The notes under the pieces were generated by a model, which saw only the letters and a program-made list of their open reading frames with translations, did no database searches and had not been told where the DNA came from. Made by a program: the position numbers and the translations under genes. Of a stretch of 44,252 nt of DNA, positions 24,067-30,874 are shown in pieces. The stretch lies in NCBI GenBank assembly GCA_930986645.1, contig CAKNJS010000020.1, positions 1 through 44,252 on the forward strand, given 5' to 3'. The number at the start of each line of letters is the position of its first letter. Position 1 is the stretch's first letter. Source of the DNA: an uncultured Lachnoclostridium sp. (GTDB lineage Bacteria; Bacillota; Clostridia; Lachnospirales; Lachnospiraceae).

Positions 24067-26280
24067 CTATAGTCCCAGATTTTTAAATGCTTCGGCAAAT
24101 GCATTATTGATCGGCTCATTCACCTCTTTTGCCTGCTTTCTCATATAAGCAGCTACATCCCGTTTATTTGCGCTTTTTCCTTCTTTTTTCTTTCTCTCCT
24201 GAAAAGAGGAAAGCTTTTCTTTGTGGCCGCAGGAGCAGACGAATCTCTGAGCGTCGCCTTTTCCGACAAGTTCCATCTTTTTATGGCAGACAGGACAGCG
24301 GGCGTTGGTGCGTCTGGAGATTGTCTCGCGATATCCGCATTCTCTGTCCTGACACACGAGCATCTTCCCATGTTTTCCGTTTACTTCAAGCATCAGTTTG
24401 CCGCACTGCGGGCATTTGTGACGGGTCAGATTGTCATGACGGAATGTGCCGTCTGCATTTTTGATCTGGCTGATCAGTGATTTTGTGTAATTCTCGATCT
24501 CTGCCATGAATTTACTCTGCGATTCTTTTCCCTGTGCAATAGATTTGAGTCTGAGTTCCCACTGCGCGGTGAGTTCAGGACTTTTGAGGTCCGGAGGCAC
24601 AAGGGATAAGAGTTGTTTCCCCTTAGACGTAATATGGATCTCTGCGCCTTTCTTTTCCATGAGGAAACTGCCGAAGAGCTTCTCGATGATATCGGCGCGG
24701 GTCGCGACAGTCCCGAGGCCGCCGGTCTCGCCAAGAGCGCGTGCCAGAGTCTGGTCTTTATGCTGCATATACCGTGCAGGATTCTCCATCGCCGCGATCA
24801 GTGTGCCTTCTGTAAAATAAGCCGGCGGTTTTGTCTTTCCTTCCGTGATCGACAGAGAGGTGACGGGCAGTTCGGTGCCCTCCCTTACATCAGGCCATGT
24901 GGTGTCTGTCAGAGAAGAACTGACCGTGCTGCCGCTGTTGTCTGCGGTATCTTCATCTTCAAGATCCTCCCAGTCTGCGTCATAGATCTCACGCCACCCG
25001 GCTTTCAGGATACGGCTGCCTTTTGCGCGGAAAGTCTCTTTCCCGATCATTCCGGTCAGGGAAATCTCTTCATACTCACAAGCAGGAGACAGAACAGCAA
25101 GGAACCGGCGGACAACGAGATCATATATTTTGCGTTCCTCATTTGACATATGTTCGAGCTGGACGTACTGCTCTGTTGGGATGATCGCGTGATGGTCTGA
25201 TACTTTCGCATTGTTTACAAAGGATTTGTCAGCTTTGATCTCATGCATGGAGAGCCGTGATGCCGCCTTGCGGTAAGGACCGACAGCACAGGCTTTCAGG
25301 CGTTCCTTCAAGGTTCCGGTCATATCGGCGGTGAGATAGCGTGAATCGGTCCGCGGGTAGGTGAGCACCTTATGGTTTTCGTAAAGGCGCTGCATGATAT
25401 TTAATGTCTGTTTTGCCGAATATCCGTATCGCTGGTTCGCTTCTCTCTGCAGTGCAGTCAGATCATAGAGGGCAGGAGAAAAGGTCTTTTTTGCTTTCTT
25501 CTTTACTTCTGTAATCCTGATCCTTTGTGCGGCGTTTTTGTAAATTGATTCGATTCTGGATTTATCAAACGTGCGGCCGGAGTTATTCTTTGCATCTGTC
25601 CAAATGAATGAAATCCCTTTTGCAACTGCTCTGAGTCCATAATATGGCTTCGGAATAAACTTTTTGATTTCTTCTTCCCGAGAGGCGATCATTGCCAGCG
25701 TGGGCGTCTGCACTCTTCCGCAGGAGAGCTGGGCATTGTATTTACATGTAAGCGCACGGGTGGCGTTGATCCCGACTTCCCAGTCAGCCTCTGCACGGGC
25801 TGTTGCGGCGTGATACAGATTTTCATAATCTTTGCCCGGACGCAAATGTGAAAATCCCTCCCGGATAGCCTTGTCAGTTACCGAAGAGATCCAGAGACGC
25901 TTCAGTGTTTTTTTATTTCCGGCTTTCTCCAGAATCCAGCGGGCGACAAGTTCGCCTTCACGTCCGGCATCGGTTGCGATAATAATATCTGAAATATCTT
26001 TCCGGAAGATCTGTTCTTTGACGGCGTGGTACTGTTTCGAAGTCTGTCTGATTACGACCAGTTTCCAGCGGTCGGGAAGCATGGGGAGTGTGTCCAGCCT
26101 CCACGTCTTATACTGTTCTCCGTACTCTTCCGGGTCAGCGAGTGTGACGAGGTGTCCCAGAGCCCATGTGACGACGTAATCTTTTCCTTCCATATAAGAA
26201 TTATTCTTTTTGCTGCATCCGAGCACCCGGGCAATATCGCGCGCGACAGATGGCTTTTCTGCAATAACAAGATGTTTCAT
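24067..26280 (-). CDS. topB: DNA topoisomerase III (type IA)
   Basis: A 737-residue type IA topoisomerase. The Toprim domain is at the N-terminus (KHLVIAEKPSVARDIARVLG, with the acidic ATDAGREGELVARW near 104-117). The cleavage Tyr is Y308 in VLTYPRTDSRYLT. The gate and core domains follow (SYxx..LAMIASREEEIKKF; TRADIIEKLFGSFLMEKK). At the C-terminus are zinc-binding repeats (HKCPQCGKLMLEVNGK, CQDRECGYRE, CPVCHKKMELVGK, CSCGHKE). It decatenates DNA by passing strands through a transient break. It lies 30 nt downstream of yitT on the same strand, so they may share a transcript; GGAGAAA precedes the ATG. Large TopB proteins with zinc tails occur both chromosomally and on integrative elements, but no other element genes are here. 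Confidence 0.95.
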   Translation of the reverse strand: MKHLVIAEKPSVARDIARVLGCSKKNNSYMEGKDYVVTWALGHLVTLADPEEYGEQYKTWRLDTLPMLPDRWKLVVIRQTSKQYHAVKEQIFRKDISDIIIATDAGREGELVARWILEKAGNKKTLKRLWISSVTDKAIREGFSHLRPGKDYENLYHAATARAEADWEVGINATRALTCKYNAQLSCGRVQTPTLAMIASREEEIKKFIPKPYYGLRAVAKGISFIWTDAKNNSGRTFDKSRIESIYKNAAQRIRITEVKKKAKKTFSPALYDLTALQREANQRYGYSAKQTLNIMQRLYENHKVLTYPRTDSRYLTADMTGTLKERLKACAVGPYRKAASRLSMHEIKADKSFVNNAKVSDHHAIIPTEQYVQLEHMSNEERKIYDLVVRRFLAVLSPACEYEEISLTGMIGKETFRAKGSRILKAGWREIYDADWEDLEDEDTADNSGSTVSSSLTDTTWPDVREGTELPVTSLSITEGKTKPPAYFTEGTLIAAMENPARYMQHKDQTLARALGETGGLGTVATRADIIEKLFGSFLMEKKGAEIHITSKGKQLLSLVPPDLKSPELTAQWELRLKSIAQGKESQSKFMAEIENYTKSLISQIKNADGTFRHDNLTRHKCPQCGKLMLEVNGKHGKMLVCQDRECGYRETISRRTNARCPVCHKKMELVGKGDAQRFVCSCGHKEKLSSFQERKKKEGKSANKRDVAAYMRKQAKEVNEPINNAFAEAFKNLGL

Positions 26281-26310
26281 GTAAATTTCTCCGTTTCTAT
26301 TTATTTGATA

Positions 26311-27153
26311 TTATACACTGTGGAAACCTTTTCCTATGATTTCACTCGTGTTCGAGATCAGGATAAAAGCTTCCGGATCATTCTGCCGGATATAATTTCT
26401 GAGCCGGACAGCCTGCACCCGGTTGAGAGCCGTGAAAATGATATATTTATCTTTGCCGGAGTACGCTCCCTTGGCATGGCACACGCTGGCGCTTCTGTTC
26501 AGGGTGTGTACGATAAAGTCGCAGATCGGTTCCGGATGATCACATACTACATTAAAGTATTTTGACAGATTAAAACTTTCGATAAAGGTGTCGATCATAA
26601 AGGAACGGATCGCAAGACCCAGAACGGAATAAAGCCCTGTTTCAACATCGAAGATGAAGAAACCTGCCGCAGTGATCACTGCATCGGATACCATGAGAGC
26701 ACGCCCGATGTCGAAACTGGAATATTTCTTCAAGATCATGGCTATGATATCCGTACCGCCGCTGGAAGCGCCGATATTAAACAGGATCGCGGATCCGAGG
26801 GCGGGAAGTGCGATGGCAAAACATAATTCCAGCATGGGCTGCTCCGTGAGAGGACCGCTCATAGGCCAGATTCTTTCCATAGCGGAAAGCGCCACAGAGA
26901 GCAAGATGCTGCAGTACGCGGTTTTGGCGGCAAATTCTCTGCCGAGGATGATAAGGCCGATCAGAAGCAGGATCATACTCATGACGAGGTTAAAGTCGCT
27001 GGCTGAGATAAGTCCTGTTTTTGCAGCCAGAACTGCAAGACCTGTGATTCCGCCGAACGTAAAGTTGTTTGTAAATTTGAAGAAGTAAGTTCCGAATGCA
27101 ATGAGAAGCGTGCTGAATGTCAGCAGAAAAAAATATTTAACTTTTTCTTTCAT
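26311..27153 (-). CDS. YitT family membrane protein (DUF161 + DUF2179)
   Basis: A 280-residue protein with five or six membrane segments (FLLTFSTLLIAFGTYFF, FNLVMSMILLLIGLIILG, ALPALGSAILFNIGASSGGTDIIAMIL, the last with the family's GGTD motif) and a soluble C-terminal DUF2179 domain (about 205-280, HAKGAYSGKDKYIIFTALNRVQ). The family is widespread in Firmicutes, and its transport role is not settled. GAAGGGGG lies 9 nt before the ATG, and its promoter is in the gap to the enolase-like gene. Confidence 0.9.
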   Translation of the reverse strand: MKEKVKYFFLLTFSTLLIAFGTYFFKFTNNFTFGGITGLAVLAAKTGLISASDFNLVMSMILLLIGLIILGREFAAKTAYCSILLSVALSAMERIWPMSGPLTEQPMLELCFAIALPALGSAILFNIGASSGGTDIIAMILKKYSSFDIGRALMVSDAVITAAGFFIFDVETGLYSVLGLAIRSFMIDTFIESFNLSKYFNVVCDHPEPICDFIVHTLNRSASVCHAKGAYSGKDKYIIFTALNRVQAVRLRNYIRQNDPEAFILISNTSEIIGKGFHSV

Positions 27154-27212
27154 TATTTTATTCCCCCTTCTTTGGCGCGGTACGGTCTGAGATTTTTTAT
27201 GCCTCTATCCGA

Positions 27213-27241
27213 ATTGTAATCTCTGGAAAATGAAAAGTCAA
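27213..27241 (-). promoter_or_regulatory. yitT-topB promoter
   Basis: On the minus strand, TTGACT (27241-27236), 17 bp, TACAAT (27218-27213). Confidence 0.6.
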
Positions 27242-27255
27242 CGCATTAAGAAGGC

Positions 27256-28491
27256 ATGGCGGGGAATAATAAATCCTCAGAAAAGGACGGGAAAAGGAGC
27301 GTGATAAAGTTGGAACAGCTGGATGCAGAACTGCCGATCCGGGATATATTTGCAAGAGAGATTTTTGACTGTGACGGGAACCTGACTGTGGAGACAGAAG
27401 TGCTGGCGGGAGAGGGAATCGTAGGCAGGGTATCAGTTCCGTCAGGAGCAGGAATAAATACGGTCGGAAATGGGGATGAAAGCGGAGAAACAGCGGGACA
27501 GACAGAAAAAGCTGTTGAGATCATAAATACACATATTGCACAGGAGCTTATCGGACGGAATGTGTTTGATCAGAAAGAGATTGACAAAGCGCTGATACGG
27601 CTGGACGGAACGGAAAACAAGAGCGCACTGGGGGCATGGGCGGTCTTCGGTGTGTCCGCTGCTGCCGCAAAAGCCGCTGCGGCAGCGCTTAAGCAGCCTT
27701 TATATCGTTATCTGGGCGGAGTTCAGGCAAAGAGTATGCCGGTGCCGGAGATGAATGTGTCGGCCGGAGTATTTCTTATTCCGGCAGACGGGCTCCCGCT
27801 TCGCTCGCAGGTTAAAATGTGTATAGAAATCAGCCGGTTGACCGGAACGGTAACTCCCGATATCCGGGAAATGCTGAACAAATTGGTAAGAGCTGCCGAG
27901 AGGGCTGGATTTCAGACGGGAAAAGACGTGTCTTTCGGGCTGAATGCATCAGCTTTTCAATGGTATGACCGTGAACGGAACTGTTACAGATTTCCGTATG
28001 AGGGCGGAACGAAAGAGAGGGATGTGTGCAGGACGTCGAAGGAAGTGACAGCCTGCTATGAAGAGCTGACAGAGGAATTTCCTATATCGTCCATTGAAGA
28101 TCCGCTGGACTGCGAAGACTGGAACGGCTGGGTGCAGATAACGGAAACCCTTGGAAACAGGATACAGCTTGCAGGAAATGCACTGTTCCGCTCAGATCCC
28201 GGACGTCTTGAAAAGGGAATAAAGGCAGGGGCGGCAAATGCTGTAGTAGTAAGAGCAGGACTGGGAGGAACGCTGACCGAACTGGCCGATCTGACTAAAA
28301 AAGCGCAGGAAGCCGGCTGCAGTGTGACTATCGGAAACAATACCGGAGAGACGGCGGACAGCCTGAACGCCGATCTCGCTGTTGCCTTCCGCGCTGCACG
28401 GCTCCGGGGAGGTTATCCCTGTCATATGGAGTATATGGAGAAATATAACCGGCTTCTCCGGATTGAGGAGAAGATAAGTGAAATCGGTTGA
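27256..28491 (+). CDS. Enolase-like pseudoenzyme (catalytic residues lost)
   Basis: A 411-residue intact ORF that aligns end to end with enolase but lacks its active site. Compared with E. coli enolase: DSRGNPTVE is DCDGNLTVE; the PSGASTGSRE loop is PSGAGINTVGN; the NGGEHADN and DEGG segments are missing or unrecognisable; metal Asp245 (DCAASEFY) is Asn (NASAFQWY); Glu289 is kept (SSIEDP); Asp316 (GDDLF) is replaced (GNALF); base Lys341 (IKFNQIG) is Arg (VRAGLGG); SHRSGE is GNNTGE; Lys392 (IKTG) is Arg (LRGG). Scaffold parts stay conserved (ALGAWAVFGVSAAAAKAAA, EKYNRLLRIEE). It cannot catalyse the enolase reaction as known. The true start is unsure: ATG 27256 has AAGAAGG too close, while GTG 27301 or TTG 27310 follow AAAAGGAG. 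Confidence 0.85.
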   Translation: MAGNNKSSEKDGKRSVIKLEQLDAELPIRDIFAREIFDCDGNLTVETEVLAGEGIVGRVSVPSGAGINTVGNGDESGETAGQTEKAVEIINTHIAQELIGRNVFDQKEIDKALIRLDGTENKSALGAWAVFGVSAAAAKAAAAALKQPLYRYLGGVQAKSMPVPEMNVSAGVFLIPADGLPLRSQVKMCIEISRLTGTVTPDIREMLNKLVRAAERAGFQTGKDVSFGLNASAFQWYDRERNCYRFPYEGGTKERDVCRTSKEVTACYEELTEEFPISSIEDPLDCEDWNGWVQITETLGNRIQLAGNALFRSDPGRLEKGIKAGAANAVVVRAGLGGTLTELADLTKKAQEAGCSVTIGNNTGETADSLNADLAVAFRAARLRGGYPCHMEYMEKYNRLLRIEEKISEIG

Positions 28492-28516
28492 CAATAAATA
28501 AGACGTCTCGTATTAT
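28488..28516 (+). promoter_or_regulatory. Promoter of the bPH2 gene pair
   Basis: TTGACA (28488-28493), which overlaps the stop of the enolase-like gene, 17 bp, TATTAT (28511-28516). A stem ACGTCTCGTA (28503-28512) with TGCGGGACGT (28540-28549), fully paired in RNA with G-U pairs, is followed by TTTT and could terminate upstream transcripts. Confidence 0.65.
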
Positions 28517-28573
28517 TGTATTAAATGGATAGTACAAAATGCGGGACGTTTTTCAGACATAGGAAGAGATGAT

Positions 28574-29131
28574 ATGATAAAACCGCATGAATACGGAACG
28601 GGGGAAGATAAGATGCAGGAACATTTGCAGTATGAGAAACTTTCAAAACGGGCGTTGTACTGTATGTATACGGCTGGCGCTGCTGGAGGGGTGATCGCGC
28701 TGGCGATCATCGGAGCTGTCGACTATTTCTGGATTTTTCCTGAAGATATTACTGTTGGTAAGTGGATCTCGATGATCCTCGCGGTTCTGATTCTTGCTGA
28801 TGTACTGATCAGCCCTTATTTCAGATATCACAGATACCGCTACAGCATTAATGAAGAATATATTGACATCATCGAGGGATATCTGTTTGTGAAACGGAAT
28901 ATAGTTCCCATTGAGAGGATACATAAGATTCAGACGAAGAAAGGACCGGTCGATCAGATATTCCGGGTGGCTAAGGTGATCGTGACAACCGGGGGCGGAG
29001 ATGTGACCATTTCATTTCTGGAGGATGAAAGGGCGGAGCAGATAGCAGACAGTTTAAGAAAACGGATCAATGAGATCGTGTCGGAACAGAGAGAACAGGA
29101 CGGTCAGGAAGAAGAGTACGGACGAGAATGA
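28574..29131 (+). CDS. bPH2-domain membrane protein, YdbS-like
   Basis: A 185-residue protein: a short basic start, two membrane segments (about 36-55 and 66-85), then a bacterial PH-like domain (bPH2, formerly DUF304; YRYSINEEYIDIIEGYLFVKRNIVPIERIHKIQTKKGPVDQIFRVAKVIVTTGGG). B. subtilis YdbS and YdbT have this make-up and are linked to resistance against antimicrobials. It overlaps the next gene by four bases (ATGA). The start at 28574 follows GGAAGAG; a later ATG at 28613 (after GGGGGAAG) is possible and may be better. Confidence 0.85.
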   Translation: MIKPHEYGTGEDKMQEHLQYEKLSKRALYCMYTAGAAGGVIALAIIGAVDYFWIFPEDITVGKWISMILAVLILADVLISPYFRYHRYRYSINEEYIDIIEGYLFVKRNIVPIERIHKIQTKKGPVDQIFRVAKVIVTTGGGDVTISFLEDERAEQIADSLRKRINEIVSEQREQDGQEEEYGRE

Positions 29132-30723
29132 GGCTGCATGAGGCATGCGGACAGAAGGGAAATGAAAAAATGAAAGAGAATGAGATGAGGCAGGGCAGGA
29201 GATTCCGCAATCATATTTCAATCATTCTGGAACAGACAGGTGCAGTGATCGCGGCTGTTTTCGTGCTCATTGTCACGCAGTTATTTCAGGGCATAGACGA
29301 GCTTACGGAATCGGATCTTTCTTTTATTACGAGTAAGGGATTTCTGATCTTGATCGGAGTGATCACCTTTCTGGCGGTCAGTCTGACCGGGCAGGTGCTC
29401 GTCTGGGCGAGAACGTATATATCTATCGAAGAAAATGCCATTGTGATAGAAAAGGGCAGAGTCAACAAAAAGAAAAATACGATCGGCATACGGAATATTT
29501 CTAATATTAATCTGGAACAGAACCTGATCGAGATGCTGTTCGGAACCTGCAAGGTGAAACTGGACACGAACAGCCGGTCCACAGCGGACAGCACGGATGT
29601 AAAGATCGTGCTGAAGAAATCCGACGCACTCTGGTTCCAGCAGGAAGTTACGAGAAAGATGGAAGAGGCTTGCGGGCTTACAGCCGGAAACAGCGGCACG
29701 ACAGGCACGTCCGCATATGCAGGGGATGCTGTACACAGTGTATATCCCGCTATGAGAGAACCGGCGGACTGCGATGTGCACGCCGGGATCGCTGATATCC
29801 TTCAACACGGCTTCTATTCGATCAGTATTCTGTCAGTGGTTATTTTTCTTCTTGTTATCACAGGAACTGTAATAAGCGTGGCAGAGGTGCTCGGGCGTGC
29901 GGATATGACTGCTTCTCTGGCGGGAGCGGCAGCGGGGATTCTGGCTGCGGTCTTTATTATATTGTCCACACTCTGGGATACAGTAAAAGATTTTGTCAGG
30001 TACTATGATTTCCGGGCAAAGCGTCTGGGTGATAAGATCTATATTAAGTATGGATTCTTCAAGAAGGTTGAGTATACGATTCCCGTGGATAAGATACAGG
30101 CGCTGAAAATCCGTCAGTCCTTCCTCGCAAGGATCGGACGCCGGTATATGGCGGAGATTGTCAATGTAGGAATAGGAGACGACAAGGAGGAACAGCATTC
30201 GTTTCTTGTTCTTTACTGTACAGAAGAAAAGCTGGCGGAAAAGCTCTCTCTGCTTCTTCCGGAGTTCGCCTCTTCAGTGGAACAGCCGGTAGAAAAGCTG
30301 CCTGCTTCGGTATGGGCGGCATGGACAGTTCCGGCGGCACTTTATATCATTTTTGCAGCAGCAGGAGCGCTCGTGTGCAGCGCTCTGGCGGAAGACAAAT
30401 ACCTTCCGCATATCTGGGGTACTGCGGCGGCTCTGGTCATAATGCTGTTTGCCGGCATGGCGCTGAAATACCATACTGCCGGAGTCGGAGCGGACGACAG
30501 GTATTTAAAGATTGCCGGAGGATATTTTGCCATGCAGTATCTTACCGTACGATACCGGAATATCCAGTACATAGAATTTTCCCAGAACTTTATTGCACGG
30601 GCCTTCGGGATAAAGAAAGGCGAGATCCATCTGCTGGCATCCTCGGCAAATACGACTCATACAATACCATATTTCAGCGGAGACAAGGATGAGTTTATAA
30701 AAAGAAAAATGCTTCACTTTTAA
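29128..30723 (+). CDS. bPH2-domain membrane protein, YdbT-like
   Basis: A 531-residue protein, the usual partner of YdbS. It has three bPH2-type segments, each after a pair of membrane helices: VWARTYISIEENAIVIEKGRVNKKKNTIGIRNISNINLEQNLIEMLFG; YDFRAKRLGDKIYIKYGFFKKVEYTIPVDKIQALKIRQSFLARIGR; and DDRYLKIAGGYFAMQYLTVRYRNIQYIEFSQNFIARAFG. Six or so membrane helices in total. Translational coupling to the upstream gene (ATGA) supports the start at 29128. An ATG at 29170 also exists. Probable role: a membrane scaffold with the YdbS partner; activity unknown. Confidence 0.87.
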   Translation: MRLHEACGQKGNEKMKENEMRQGRRFRNHISIILEQTGAVIAAVFVLIVTQLFQGIDELTESDLSFITSKGFLILIGVITFLAVSLTGQVLVWARTYISIEENAIVIEKGRVNKKKNTIGIRNISNINLEQNLIEMLFGTCKVKLDTNSRSTADSTDVKIVLKKSDALWFQQEVTRKMEEACGLTAGNSGTTGTSAYAGDAVHSVYPAMREPADCDVHAGIADILQHGFYSISILSVVIFLLVITGTVISVAEVLGRADMTASLAGAAAGILAAVFIILSTLWDTVKDFVRYYDFRAKRLGDKIYIKYGFFKKVEYTIPVDKIQALKIRQSFLARIGRRYMAEIVNVGIGDDKEEQHSFLVLYCTEEKLAEKLSLLLPEFASSVEQPVEKLPASVWAAWTVPAALYIIFAAAGALVCSALAEDKYLPHIWGTAAALVIMLFAGMALKYHTAGVGADDRYLKIAGGYFAMQYLTVRYRNIQYIEFSQNFIARAFGIKKGEIHLLASSANTTHTIPYFSGDKDEFIKRKMLHF

Positions 30724-30750
30724 ACTCCTTCGGTTAGTGTTATACTAATA

Positions 30751-30842
30751 GAGCGGTTCACAGTATGCTGACGCCTGACGGCGGCCGGCAGTGTGATCCG
30801 CTCTTTCAACACAGCAGAGAAGCGGATCTTAAATAATCCGCT
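30751..30842 (+). promoter_or_regulatory. Leader with mutually exclusive hairpins before the M16 peptidase gene
   Basis: Four segments can pair in turn: A GAGCGGTTCACA (30751-30762), B TGTGATCCGCTC (30792-30803), C AGCGGATC (30821-30828), D ATCCGCT (30836-30842). A pairs with B (one mismatch), B with C (8 bp), C with D (7 bp). The A-B stem is followed by only TTT. A TATACT lies just upstream (about 30740). Confidence 0.45.
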
Positions 30843-30874
30843 GTAGAGGAAAATAATAACAAGGAGATATGAGT

